A stretch of DNA of 64,000 nucleotides from Paenibacillus piri. Its GTDB lineage: Bacteria; Bacillota; Bacilli; Paenibacillales; NBRC-103111. This document shows, piece by piece, positions 7,701 through 16,200 of this stretch (the first letter of the stretch is position 1; every line of letters begins with the position of its first letter). A program made the translations under genes and the position numbers. The stretch lies in contig NZ_SMRT01000011.1 of NCBI RefSeq assembly GCF_004354045.1, positions 124,001-188,000 of the forward strand, in the 5' to 3' direction. Under the pieces are notes generated by a model that was not told the origin of the DNA, made no database searches, and was given only the letters and a program-made list of their open reading frames with translations.

Positions 7701-8864
7701 ATGCTTATTTTTCAATTAGCGATCATTTTACTTGCGTCCAAAATAGCCGGAGAGGTGAGCGTCAAATTAGGCCAGCCCTCGGTTCTCGGTAAGCTGCTTA
7801 TCGGCATTTTGCTCGGGCCTTCCGTACTCGGATTGGTGAACAATACGGATATTTTGAATGAATTAAGTCAAATCGGCGTTATTTTATTAATGTTCATCGC
7901 CGGTTTGGAGACGGATGTCGATGAGTTCAAACGAACGGGAAAAGCCTCGACTTTGGTTGGCATCGGGGGAATTATCGTCCCTTTTGCTCTAGGCTATGCG
8001 GGCGGAATTGTCCTGGGACTTCCGCAAATCGAAGCCGTCTTTCTGGGGCTGCTGCTTTCGGCGACCAGCGTCAGCATATCGGTGCAGGCGCTTAAGGAAC
8101 TGGGCAAAATGAAGACCAGAGAGGGGACCACCATATTAGGCGCGGCTGTTATTGACGATGTGCTCGTGATCATCGCGCTTGCCTTCGTCATGAGCTTTGC
8201 CGGCGGTGATGTGAACCTGGGGATGGTCATCGTAAAGAAATTTATTTTTTTTGCGGTTGCCATTTTACTGTCTTGGAAAGTAGTACCCTGGGTATTGAGG
8301 AGATTTGCGCCGCTGCGTGTGACCGAGGCTGTCATTTCAGCGGGTCTGATCATCTGCTTCGTATTTGCGTATATGGCGGAATATGCGGGAGTAGCTGCAA
8401 TCATCGGCGCCTATATTGCCGGAGTCGCGATAAGCTTGACATCATTCAAGCATGAAGTGTTCGAAAAGGTTGAGACGATCGGCTATTCGATCTTCGTGCC
8501 TGTATTTTTCACATCCATTGGAGTTACGGCGGAGTTTATCGGCATTACTGAAAATATCGGACTTATCATCGGTCTTAGTTTTGTGGCCATCGTTACCAAG
8601 CTCGCCGGTTCGGCGCTTGGGGCCAAATTGTCGGGGTTCGGATGGCAGAGCTCTTTCGGGATTGGCGCCGCCATGGTCTCCCGGGGAGAAGTGGCGCTAA
8701 TTATCGCAGCCATGGGTTTGGAAGCCAATCTGCTGAACAAACAAATGTTCGCATCCGTCATAGTCGTCGTTTTAATTACAACGATCGTAACGCCGCTGTT
8801 AATGAAATTGTTTTTCAAGGAAAAAGCGGCAGCTAGCGACGATAGACAGACGATAAATGAATAG
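7701..8864 (+). CDS. Cation:proton antiporter, CPA2 family (KefB/NapA-like)
   Basis: 387-residue integral membrane protein with about 12 hydrophobic segments and family hallmarks LGQPSVLGKLLIGILLGPSVLG near the N-terminus, GLETDVDEF, and the paired Asp segment AAVIDDVLVI that carries the transported cation site. It exchanges Na+ or K+ for protons across the cytoplasmic membrane. There is no C-terminal TrkA-N domain, so it resembles short NapA/GerN-type antiporters. Start ATG 7701 is spaced 11 bases from AAGAGGAG; a GTG at 7689 overlaps that site and is unlikely. Confidence 0.9.
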   Translation: MLIFQLAIILLASKIAGEVSVKLGQPSVLGKLLIGILLGPSVLGLVNNTDILNELSQIGVILLMFIAGLETDVDEFKRTGKASTLVGIGGIIVPFALGYAGGIVLGLPQIEAVFLGLLLSATSVSISVQALKELGKMKTREGTTILGAAVIDDVLVIIALAFVMSFAGGDVNLGMVIVKKFIFFAVAILLSWKVVPWVLRRFAPLRVTEAVISAGLIICFVFAYMAEYAGVAAIIGAYIAGVAISLTSFKHEVFEKVETIGYSIFVPVFFTSIGVTAEFIGITENIGLIIGLSFVAIVTKLAGSALGAKLSGFGWQSSFGIGAAMVSRGEVALIIAAMGLEANLLNKQMFASVIVVVLITTIVTPLLMKLFFKEKAAASDDRQTINE

Positions 8865-8876
8865 CCGCTAACGATA

Positions 8877-8894
8877 AGGCCGCCGCGGCGGCCT
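8877..8894. terminator. GC-rich palindrome between convergent genes
   Basis: Perfect 18-bp palindrome AGGCCGCCGCGGCGGCCT between the antiporter and the convergent MerR gene. It lacks a clear T-run on either side, so efficiency is doubtful, but the position fits a shared terminator. Confidence 0.5.
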
Positions 8895-8899
8895 GTCCG

Positions 8900-9292
8900 T
8901 TATTTCATAAGCTCATGATAAAAATACAGCTTCCGTTTCGTATCTTTAATGATTTCCTCCAACTCCCGACGCTGCTCTTCCATTTTGCTCAAATGCTCGG
9001 ATAAAATGTTGATCCGGCCCGATATTGTCGCAGCTTCCTCATCCCGTACGGGTGAACGATGGATACAGATTTGTCCCTCCTGAAAAAACTCCTTAATCTC
9101 TTCTAATGATAGTCCGGTTTTCTTCAGACACTTTAAAGATTTCAATAGATGAACATTGTCATCGCTATATAAGCGTACGCCGCCCGGTTCTTTGCGCAAA
9201 GGCTTTAAAAAACCGAGCTTTTCGTAATATCTTAACGTATCCGGACTGAACTCCGTCATTTCGGCAACTTGACGGATCGTGTACAAAGGCAT
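8900..9292 (-). CDS. MerR family transcriptional regulator
   Basis: 130-residue regulator: HTH and wing at residues 1-70 (YTIRQVAEMTEFSPDTLRYYEKLGFL ... GGVRLYS), then a long dimerisation helix with the pattern LSEHLSKMEEQRRELEEIIKDTKRKL. One Cys (in GQICIHR) lies near the linker, compatible with an aldehyde- or thiol-sensing NmlR/AdhR-type role, but this is only suggestive. Start 9292 (MPLYT) is preferred over 9310 (MNRKVAM) because the promoter -10 box ends at 9311, placing transcription start downstream of 9310; AAAGGTGG precedes 9292. It is divergent from an EamA exporter gene. Confidence 0.88.
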   Translation of the reverse strand: MPLYTIRQVAEMTEFSPDTLRYYEKLGFLKPLRKEPGGVRLYSDDNVHLLKSLKCLKKTGLSLEEIKEFFQEGQICIHRSPVRDEEAATISGRINILSEHLSKMEEQRRELEEIIKDTKRKLYFYHELMK

Positions 9293-9310
9293 CGCCACCT
9301 TTCTATTCAT

Positions 9311-9341
9311 AGTTTACACGTTGGAGTCAGCTCCAAGTCAA
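9311..9341 (-). promoter_or_regulatory. MerR-type promoter/operator with 19-bp spacer
   Basis: On the minus strand: -35 TTGACT (9336-9341), 19-bp spacer containing the dyad TTGGAGCTGACTCCAA, -10 TAAACT (9311-9316). An over-long spacer with a dyad between the boxes is the hallmark of promoters twisted open by MerR activators. It implies autoregulation of the adjacent MerR gene. Confidence 0.8.
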
Positions 9342-9425
9342 TAGCAGCATATTTCTAAAATGCGTATTGTGCTAAATTCACAGCTTGGATATACTGGGTT
9401 CAACCGTTTGGAAAGGAACTTATTT

Positions 9426-10337
9426 ATGCCGAACTTCAATCGGGCTGGAAAAACATACGAGCTGTATTTCGTTATTGGCATATTGGCGATCTCGTTTTCG
9501 GCCATTTTTGTCCGTTGGTCTTCAGTCGAAGCTTCCGTAATCGCCATGTACCGGTTATTTATAACCAATCTGATTTTACTTCCGCTCGTCTGGAAGCACC
9601 GGCAGTCGATGTTTCAGCTTGATCCGGGACAGTGGGGGCTGCTTGCCGTATCGGGCACGATGCTCGGACTTCACTTTCTGTTGTGGATGGAATCGCTGCG
9701 CCTGACTAGCGTAGCCAGCTCGACCGTCATCTTAACCTTGCAGCCTGTTCTCGTGATGCTGGGCTCGCGATTCCTGTTCAAAGAAAAGGCCAACCGGATG
9801 ATGCTGATAGGGATGGCGGCTGCGGTTGCCGGCTCCATTGCGATCGGGTCCGGAGATTTCCGTCTCTCGGGGACGGCGGCGCTCGGCGACGCGCTGTCGT
9901 TGTTAGGAACCATTGCCATTGCCGTCAACATGATGATCGGGCAGCGTCTTCGCCAAGGGATGGAAGCATTCACGTACAATTTCTGGGTATTTTTGATAGC
10001 TGCCTGTTCGCTCGGCGCCTATAACGCGGCCATGGGCTTCAAGCTTACCGGATTTCCTGCCAAGGAATGGGGGCTTTTCGTACTTATGTCCGTCGTGTCG
10101 ACCTTGTTCGGACACTACCTGTTTAACTGGCTGTTAAAGTATATGAACGCAACGGCCGTTTCGATGGCGATTCTTGGAGAGCCGGTTTGCGCGTCCCTGC
10201 TCGCGTGGATGCTGCTGGACGAAAAGCTTACCGCTTTGCAACTGGCTGCAGGTATGTTGATCATTGCAGGGGTGTGGGTCTTCATTCGAAGCCGCCCAAT
10301 TAATCCGACCGAGATAACGGCAATTCATCCCGATTAG
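9426..10337 (+). CDS. EamA/DMT family transporter
   Basis: 303 residues with ten hydrophobic segments arranged as two EamA repeats, the second ending in WLLKYMNATAVSMAILGEPVCASLLAWMLLDE, which is characteristic of the drug/metabolite transporter superfamily. Such proteins export or exchange metabolites across the cytoplasmic membrane; the substrate is not predictable. Start 9426 follows GGAAAGGAA. It is divergent from the small MerR gene and the MerR-type operator lies 85 bases upstream, so it may belong to that regulon; the -35/-10 boxes found point the other way. Confidence 0.88.
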   Translation: MPNFNRAGKTYELYFVIGILAISFSAIFVRWSSVEASVIAMYRLFITNLILLPLVWKHRQSMFQLDPGQWGLLAVSGTMLGLHFLLWMESLRLTSVASSTVILTLQPVLVMLGSRFLFKEKANRMMLIGMAAAVAGSIAIGSGDFRLSGTAALGDALSLLGTIAIAVNMMIGQRLRQGMEAFTYNFWVFLIAACSLGAYNAAMGFKLTGFPAKEWGLFVLMSVVSTLFGHYLFNWLLKYMNATAVSMAILGEPVCASLLAWMLLDEKLTALQLAAGMLIIAGVWVFIRSRPINPTEITAIHPD

Positions 10338-10366
10338 GAAATTCGTCCAATTGGCTACAATAATAA

Positions 10367-10404
10367 GCCTGGTGCGCACGTTAAGAGTGTACCAGGCCGT
10401 TTTG
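10367..10404 (+). terminator. Terminator after EamA gene
   Basis: Stem GCCTGGT/ACCAGGC extended by GCAC/GTGT (10367-10379 with 10387-10397), followed by CGTTTT. Moderately convincing. Confidence 0.6.
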
Positions 10405-10455
10405 CGTCCAAAACGCTTTAAGAATTGATTACAAACGGGCAAGATTCGCATCCTT

Positions 10456-10556
10456 AGTGAACTCGTTCAGCTTTGCTGAACATCGGGGAATCAGATGGGG
10501 ACTCTACCCCAATTAGAGGTGGGGGTCTTAATCCGATAAAGTCGTAATCGGATAAA
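10456..10556 (+). repeat. Four-hairpin dispersed repeat, copy A (deleted form)
   Basis: 101 bases nearly identical to 24481-24598, from AGTGAACTCGTTCAGC to TAATCGGATAAA. Hairpins: GTTCAGC/GCTGAAC, a GGGG/CCCC hairpin, and CCGAT/ATCGG at the end. Compared with copy B this copy lacks about 17 bases that complete the second and third hairpins. The layout recalls the structured right end (and guide-RNA scaffold) of IS200/IS605-type elements, but no transposase or TnpB gene is near, so a non-autonomous remnant is the best guess. Confidence 0.75.
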
Positions 10557-10807
10557 ATTTGCTTAAGCGAAATAAATGTGAAAATCAGCTGTTCCAAAAT
10601 CTCCTCAGGCAAATAGTGCACATTTTTCTCCTTTGGCTAATGGGACCGCTTAGCGTATATTTTCGTTAAAATGTTAGCGGACCCTATAATTATTTACAGC
10701 TTTAATCAAATAAGTTATAATTTTACGTAAACACGTAATTACGTAATTAAATAAACGAAACTTGACCATAACGTGTTTAATCTATTCTCAAAGGAGTGTG
10801 AATTCCG
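10557..10807. other. Gene-free stretch with inverted repeat and operator-like palindrome
   Basis: After repeat copy A no gene is seen. An imperfect inverted repeat GGGACCGCT/AGCGGACCC lies at 10642-10650 and 10676-10684. The palindrome ACGTAATTACGT (10733-10744), next to a second TTACGTAA at 10723-10730, lies about 65 bases upstream of the HTH-GyrB-like gene and is a candidate autoregulatory site for it. Confidence 0.5.
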
Positions 10808-11923
10808 GTGAATCAAGATTATCGCAATGAGTTGAATGCATTGAAATCCCGGGTTGAGGCACTTGAACAGCTTGTTCGGAAAGCGGCAGGCGCAGAAGAA
10901 AAGCCCGTCATACCTGGAGGAACGGAGCGAACAGTGGAGGAAACAGTTTTGCCGAGCGGAAGCGCGGAAGCATGTGCGATTTACTTCTCGGGCTATTATC
11001 GCAGCGGCGATCAAACGGTACGGTGCCAGCCGCAGGAAAGGCGCTCGGACGAGCTGCTCGGCCTTTCCGGAGGCAAGGCGGCCAAAGTGCTTGCCGCGCT
11101 TGGCCACAAGCAGCGACTCGATCTGCTGCTCGAGGTATGGAACGAGCCGCTTACCGGGGCGGAGCTTGTAGAACGGCTGAACATGGGGACGACCGGCCAG
11201 CTGTATCATCATTTGAAAGCTTTAACCGGCGCCGATTTGCTGCAGCAGGAAGAACGCGGCGGACGATATACGATTCCCGCTCATCGCCGGTTTCCGATTT
11301 TGCTTCTGATGGCAGCCATTGCGGATTTAATCGATACAAGCGATTATATCGATATGGCTGAAGTACGCAATGAAGCGCACAGCTACTTGGGCGCAGCCAC
11401 GAAAGACGGGTTCGATCTCCATCAACTGCTTTGGGCTGTCGTCAGCAATTCGATCCTGGAGCATGAGGGGGGTTATTGCAGCGAAATCGGCATCTACTTG
11501 CATGACGACGGAAGCATAACCGTCGCGGATAATGGCCGGGGAATTCCGACCTGGCTGCTGCCGCAAACCGGTCAGCCGGCAGTGCAATCCGTGATGACCA
11601 GACTGGACCTGTTCGGCGATCCCAAGCAATCGTTCTTCGCTCCCGGCGCGGAGAAAGGGATCAGTATAGCGGTAGTCAATGCCTTATCGGACTTGTTGAG
11701 CGTAGAAAACCGCAGAGATGGCGAAATTTATCGCCAAGAATACCGGCACGGCATCCCGCAGACCGGACTCATGACTGTTGGCGCTACGAAGGAGACCGGC
11801 ACGAGCGTTACCTTCAAGCCTGAACAGGAGCTGTTTGCCGGACGTTTTGACAAGTCGGGCATTGTAATGCGAGCCAACGAACTGGCAGAGGCTTACCCCG
11901 GAATTCGGATCCGCGTCCAATAA
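10808..11923 (+). CDS. ArsR-type winged HTH fused to a GyrB-like GHKL ATPase domain
   Basis: 371 residues. Order: a heptad coiled coil (residues 5-27), a linker, an ArsR/HTH_20-like winged helix (about 88-160: KVLAALGHKQRLDLLLEV ... GQLYHHLKALTGADLL), then a region clearly related to the N-terminal ATPase of DNA gyrase B (about 200-345). Matches to GyrB include GYCSEIGIYLHDDGSITV, ADNGRGIP (241-247), AVVNALS and GTSVTFKP. The GyrB catalytic glutamate position is Ala210 while the Mg-binding Asn is kept (Asn214), and the lid GGLHGVG is replaced by GAEKGIS. Likely an ATP-binding, non-hydrolysing transcription regulator. It stands alone, with its own promoter region and terminator. Confidence 0.85.
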   Translation: MNQDYRNELNALKSRVEALEQLVRKAAGAEEKPVIPGGTERTVEETVLPSGSAEACAIYFSGYYRSGDQTVRCQPQERRSDELLGLSGGKAAKVLAALGHKQRLDLLLEVWNEPLTGAELVERLNMGTTGQLYHHLKALTGADLLQQEERGGRYTIPAHRRFPILLLMAAIADLIDTSDYIDMAEVRNEAHSYLGAATKDGFDLHQLLWAVVSNSILEHEGGYCSEIGIYLHDDGSITVADNGRGIPTWLLPQTGQPAVQSVMTRLDLFGDPKQSFFAPGAEKGISIAVVNALSDLLSVENRRDGEIYRQEYRHGIPQTGLMTVGATKETGTSVTFKPEQELFAGRFDKSGIVMRANELAEAYPGIRIRVQ

Positions 11924-12001
11924 AGAAGAATCATTATGAGTACAAGGCTGCCAATGCAGCAGTTACGCAACGGCCCATAGCCTCATACGCTCCATGCTCA
12001 T

Positions 12002-12028
12002 GCGCGCGCAGCGCGCTTTTTCTTTTTT
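12002..12028 (+). terminator. Terminator after HTH-GyrB-like gene
   Basis: GCGCGC (12002-12007), 3-base loop, GCGCGC (12011-12016), then TTTTTCTTTTTT. Confidence 0.75.
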
Positions 12029-12098
12029 AAGGGACTGCTAATGAACCTTTTGTTCATTTACATTGTTTAATAGTCAGAAACGGAAAGGAGGGGAACGC

Positions 12099-12641
12099 TT
12101 GACGGAAAAGGAACTGTTTGAAACATACAAAAAAGATGTTTACCGGACTTGCTTCTTCATGCTTCAGCAGGGCGCCGACGCGGAGGACGTATGCCAGGAA
12201 GTGTTTATGACCGTATTCCGGCATGACTGGACAAAGGTTGAGCATTTGAAGACGTGGCTGATACGGGTAACGGTTAACCACTGTCTGAACCATTTGAAGA
12301 AAGCCAGCCGTTCGAAAATGAAGCAAATGCAGCTTCAGCTCCAGCCTGCTCCGGCTATGGAAAAGGCGGCCGAAACGGTTGCCGAGGAGCGGGAATCCGC
12401 CATGGAAGCCATGCGTCTGATGCGGCAGCTGCCCGCGAAAATGAAGACGGTTGTATCGCTTCGATTTTTGAATGAGTGCAGCCTGAATGAAATTGCGGAT
12501 ATTCTCGGCATTCCGGTAGGAACGGTGAAATCCCGATTGAACAGAGGGCTAAAGCTGATGAAGCTGATGGTGATCCAGGGTGAAAACAAGTACGGAAAGG
12601 ACGGGAAATCGTATGAACAAGGCGGAGCAAACATTTGCTAA
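12099..12641 (+). CDS. ECF-type RNA polymerase sigma factor
   Basis: 180 residues with sigma region 2 (about 10-70; QGADAEDVCQEVFMTVFRH and LKTWLIRVTVNHCLNHLKK) and region 4 (about 120-170; VVSLRFLNECSLNEIADILGIPVGTVKSRLNRGLKLMK). The TTG start at 12099 is set by AAAGGAGGGG at 12084-12093. It overlaps the next gene by 29 bases; that gene encodes a membrane-anchored DUF4179 protein, the usual anti-sigma partner. Together they should form an envelope-signal-responsive sigma/anti-sigma switch. Confidence 0.92.
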   Translation: MTEKELFETYKKDVYRTCFFMLQQGADAEDVCQEVFMTVFRHDWTKVEHLKTWLIRVTVNHCLNHLKKASRSKMKQMQLQLQPAPAMEKAAETVAEERESAMEAMRLMRQLPAKMKTVVSLRFLNECSLNEIADILGIPVGTVKSRLNRGLKLMKLMVIQGENKYGKDGKSYEQGGANIC

Positions 12642-14253
12642 ATTGTTAAATGAAGAAAAACAGATGGACTATCCGGATTTTGATGCCATGTGGAAGCGGC
12701 TCGAATCCCAACTGCCCGGTCCGGATGAAAAGCTGCTGCCCGTCGATATGAACGCCCCGAAACGGAGTCGCCTCCGCAAAGCAGCCGTTATTTCAGTCCT
12801 GTCGGCCGTACTGGCGGCCACCCCGGTAGTTGCGGCCATTTCGTATAATTGGGATCATATTCTGTCTTACCGCAGCGGTATTCAATCGGCGTTACAGCAA
12901 GGACTCGGACAAATTATCGAAAAATCGGTGACGCATGACGGCGCCAAGCTGACGGTACATACGGCGATTGTCGACGATAACCGGACGGTTCTGCTGTACA
13001 GCCTGACGACACAGGAAGGTACGTCGGACAGCCTGTACTTTTCGGGAATGGAACTGAAGGATAACCAGGGGCGCGTAATTGAGGGGCGACACAGCCAGTC
13101 ATGGGATCAGGCCAGCAAATCGTGGACCGGCTATTTCGAAACGGAATGGACGCCGGACGGTGTGGAAGCCGATGTGCAGCTTACGGCGCGAAAGCTTCAA
13201 TCCTTTGCTTCAATGGAACGCGATATTGATTTTCATCCGTTGGACGGAAAATCGCAATCATTCGATATCGGCCAGGACGGGATCGGCAAGCTGACGCTGC
13301 AGCCGTTTGCCCAGGGTGATAACATGATGTTCGCTTCCGCGATTACTTTCAATCTACCGGAAGCGCAGCAATGGTCGCATCCCCGGATCGGAGTGTTCAA
13401 AGGAAATGCTGCTGTCAAAGAGGCAGGTCCCGGCGTATTCGGCAAGCCCGGGGAGCATGGAGAATATACCGGCCAACAGCGTTTCGCGCTTAGTTATCTG
13501 CAGGAGCCGTCCGTAACGTACAAGCTGCTCTACACCCGGGAGGTGCGGCATATTGACAGCAGCTGGACGTATGACCTGCATTTGGACAAAAAGCAGATGC
13601 TGAGCGGTACCGTGAAGCGCAGCCTGAACATTCCCGTCGAGCATCCGGACGGACGGATGGTGCTGAACCAAATGATCGTGACACCGACACAAATCAGAAT
13701 CAAGGCCAGCCACGAGAAATATATGCGCTTCCCTTACCTGAACTATGCTTTGGAAGTGAACGGAACCGTCTTGAACGGAGGGATTTGGCATAATGGCGAT
13801 AACCCCGAAGAAACGACATTCCGGTTCGAGGTTCCGCCCGGACTGCGCGTGACGGAGCAGATGCCTGTCACGTTCGTAGCCAAATATGAAGTGCTTCAGC
13901 ATAAAGACGCAAAGGATTCGATCCGGCTGAAAAAAATTAGCGAACGGAAGCAAACGATGACTACACAGGTCGGGGCTTATACGGTTCAATGGACCTACTA
14001 CAAGCAGGACGGAAATCTGTATGTGCAGAGCGAGTGTACGGATCCGAGCTTTGGCGGAGTCAACCAGACGTATATGGTCGACGGGGAGAAGACAGTGGTC
14101 GGCAAACCGGTGAGCGCCAACTTTTCCGGGGACGGCAATAATAAAGCGATCGATATGTACGAAAACTTCAACGGTACCGATGCGGATATTCATATTTTCT
14201 GGTATTATACCGAAGATCCGGCCAAGGAACTGCGCGTAGCGGTAAAGGAATAG
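12613..14253 (+). CDS. DUF4179 domain protein, probable anti-sigma factor
   Basis: 546 residues. A ~50-residue acidic cytoplasmic N-terminus (LLNEEKQMDYPDFDAMWKRLE) would bind the sigma factor; one membrane segment follows (about 55-75, AAVISVLSAVLAATPVVAAI); then the DUF4179 extracellular domain (SGIQSALQQGLGQIIEKSVTHDG ... VLLYSL) and a long C-terminal beta-rich region with DUF5643-like character. Start 12613 follows GGAAAGG inside the sigma gene. This arrangement is common in Paenibacillus and Bacillus ECF loci. The sensed signal is unknown. Confidence 0.85.
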   Translation: MNKAEQTFAKLLNEEKQMDYPDFDAMWKRLESQLPGPDEKLLPVDMNAPKRSRLRKAAVISVLSAVLAATPVVAAISYNWDHILSYRSGIQSALQQGLGQIIEKSVTHDGAKLTVHTAIVDDNRTVLLYSLTTQEGTSDSLYFSGMELKDNQGRVIEGRHSQSWDQASKSWTGYFETEWTPDGVEADVQLTARKLQSFASMERDIDFHPLDGKSQSFDIGQDGIGKLTLQPFAQGDNMMFASAITFNLPEAQQWSHPRIGVFKGNAAVKEAGPGVFGKPGEHGEYTGQQRFALSYLQEPSVTYKLLYTREVRHIDSSWTYDLHLDKKQMLSGTVKRSLNIPVEHPDGRMVLNQMIVTPTQIRIKASHEKYMRFPYLNYALEVNGTVLNGGIWHNGDNPEETTFRFEVPPGLRVTEQMPVTFVAKYEVLQHKDAKDSIRLKKISERKQTMTTQVGAYTVQWTYYKQDGNLYVQSECTDPSFGGVNQTYMVDGEKTVVGKPVSANFSGDGNNKAIDMYENFNGTDADIHIFWYYTEDPAKELRVAVKE

Positions 14254-14449
14254 AGGATCCAAGGAGACAACTTCATAAGCGACGATACCAGTACGACCGG
14301 TTGCTCTGTCAGCCGGTTTTTGTTGTGGCGCAGGCGATCGCTCACGGACAGTTTAATACTTTTTTAATAATTCCTTCACAACGGGTTTATTTTTTATGGC
14401 TATTATAGGCATTGCAAGTGAATCTATCATTAAACCCAGGAGGAAACCA
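14254..14449. other. Intergenic region with weak hairpin
   Basis: A short ACCGG/CCGGT hairpin followed by TTTTTG near 14297-14323 may terminate the sigma/anti-sigma transcript. No gene is seen. Confidence 0.4.
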
Positions 14450-15361
14450 ATGAAAAAGAAATGGTTAGTAGTAGGCGGTGCTGTAGGAATAAGCGGAATC
14501 ATGATGCTGAGTACCGGTTTAAGCGCAATGGCCAGCACATCGGGCTATGACGCCTACAAGTCGGCGCTCAAAAACACCAAAACGGTCAAAAGCATGACCG
14601 TAGAAGCATCAGCAGCTCTGCAGGATAACGGCAATGTTCTCGCCAATGCTCAAGGCAGCTTTAAAGTGAGCCCGGATCAAAAGGCGGCGAGCGGCAGCGT
14701 GGATGTGACATCCGGCGGCGATAAGCAGCAAATCAGCTTCTACAAGCAATCGAACGAAACGGTCGTCAAATCGTCGGCCAGCGACGTGTATTATGTGAAG
14801 CCAAACGGCAAGGAACGCGTCAAAACGAATACTAACACCGATAAGGAAATGCCTCAGCAGGTCGAAACAGTAATCGATGCTCTCGTCGGCAACTTGAAAG
14901 ATTACGTTGCTGTAGATGCGAAGGCGGACGGCTCGAAACAAATTTCGATTCAGCTCGATAACGCACAGCTTCCTGCTGTCGTCAACGCGATCGCTCCCAT
15001 CGCCATTAAGCATGCGGCCAAAGGCGAGCATGGCGGCAAGCAAAAGGACGGCGCTTCCGAAACGAAGCCCTTTAATGAAAATTTCCTGAAAACAGCGGCT
15101 CCTCAATTGACGCAAGACATTAAAATCGAGAAAGTCGCGGTTAAAGCGAACGTCAATGCATCGAACTTCATCGATCATCAAGAGGCGGATGTGACGGTAT
15201 CGGGCAAGGACGATAACGGCGCCGCGCACCAGGTTACGCTTCATCTGCAAGCCGATTTGTCCGGATACAACAGCACGACGCCGGATACCGTCGACTTGAC
15301 CGGCAAAAACGTTCAACAGATGAAGAACGAGTTCAAAGGCCACAGACAAAATAATCAATAA
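14450..15361 (+). CDS. Secreted protein of unknown function
   Basis: 303 residues with a classical signal peptide (MKKKWLVVGG..., hydrophobic core to about residue 25, likely cleavage after SAMA). The mature part is polar, Lys/Asp/Ala/Val-rich and alternates in a beta-sheet pattern: SMTVEASAALQDNG, GSFKVSPDQKAASGSVDV, ADVTVSGKDDNGAAHQVTLHLQADLSGYN. This resembles LolA/LppX-type half-barrel proteins, but I do not recognise a named family. Start 14450 follows AGGAGG. It lies between an ECF sigma locus and an ABC exporter with a two-component system, so a role in envelope homeostasis is a guess. Confidence 0.75.
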   Translation: MKKKWLVVGGAVGISGIMMLSTGLSAMASTSGYDAYKSALKNTKTVKSMTVEASAALQDNGNVLANAQGSFKVSPDQKAASGSVDVTSGGDKQQISFYKQSNETVVKSSASDVYYVKPNGKERVKTNTNTDKEMPQQVETVIDALVGNLKDYVAVDAKADGSKQISIQLDNAQLPAVVNAIAPIAIKHAAKGEHGGKQKDGASETKPFNENFLKTAAPQLTQDIKIEKVAVKANVNASNFIDHQEADVTVSGKDDNGAAHQVTLHLQADLSGYNSTTPDTVDLTGKNVQQMKNEFKGHRQNNQ

Positions 15362-15462
15362 TAGACAACATAAACAAAATATTTCATCCATATTTGAACG
15401 GGCGGCAGTGCGGTTCACGATAACCGTCTGCTGCCTCCATTGTGTAGGGGGAGGCAAGGAAT

Positions 15463-16200
15463 ATGAATCCTATTCTGGAAACATCGGATCTTACCAAAGA
15501 GTACGGTTCCCGGCGCGGCATCCGGGAAATGAACCTGCAGCTGTACCCGGGCGATGTGTATGGATTATTGGGCCCCAACGGCGCAGGGAAAACGACGTTC
15601 CTGAAGCTGATTACCGGTCTAATACGTCCCGACCGGGGCAGCGTCGCTTTGTTCAATGCCAATATCGCCGACCATTACGCGCAAGGCATGCAGCATGTAG
15701 GCAGTATGATCGAATCGGCCGATTTTCACGACTTTCTTACAGCCTGGCAGTATTTGAAGCTGGTTGCCCGGTTTTATCCCCATATTCCAGATCAGCGGAT
15801 CGAGCGGGTATTGGAGGATGTAGGTTTATGGAAGGTTCGCAAAGACAAGATTAAAAACTATTCCACCGGAATGAAGCAAAAGCTGGCATTGGCTGCCGCC
15901 ATTTTGCCGGAGCCGAAGCTGATTATATTGGATGAACCTACGAACGGTCTCGATATCGAAGGAACCGTCATGTTCCGCAAGCTGATCGCCCGGCTCTCGG
16001 AAGAGAGCGGAACGTCGTTCATCATTTCCAGTCATATGATTCACGAGCTGGAGCAGCTGTGCAACCGGATCGGGATCGTGTACGAAGGGCATTTGAGAAA
16101 AGAAGGCTATGTATCGCAATTGCTGCAGGCCAATCAATCGCTGGAGCAGCATTATATCGAAGAAATCCAGGTTGCCAAAGGGGAGAACAATCGTGCATAG
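15463..16200 (+). CDS. ABC-2 type exporter ATP-binding protein (BcrA-like)
   Basis: 245-residue ABC ATPase: Walker A GPNGAGKTT near residue 40, signature-like NYSTGMKQKLALA, Walker B LIILDEPTNGLD and H-loop SSHMIHELEQ. The DEPTNGLD form is typical of ABC-2 exporters of the bacitracin/lantibiotic-immunity type. It overlaps the permease gene by 8 bases. The ABC pair precedes a histidine kinase and response regulator on the same strand, the common layout of antibiotic-sensing detoxification loci, though ABC-2 pairs are less specific than BceAB. Confidence 0.92.
   Translation: MNPILETSDLTKEYGSRRGIREMNLQLYPGDVYGLLGPNGAGKTTFLKLITGLIRPDRGSVALFNANIADHYAQGMQHVGSMIESADFHDFLTAWQYLKLVARFYPHIPDQRIERVLEDVGLWKVRKDKIKNYSTGMKQKLALAAAILPEPKLIILDEPTNGLDIEGTVMFRKLIARLSEESGTSFIISSHMIHELEQLCNRIGIVYEGHLRKEGYVSQLLQANQSLEQHYIEEIQVAKGENNRA

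Noticed and set aside
10456..10556. CRISPR-like array
   Set aside because: Only two copies 14 kb apart, no spacers and no cas genes; a dispersed structured repeat fits better.
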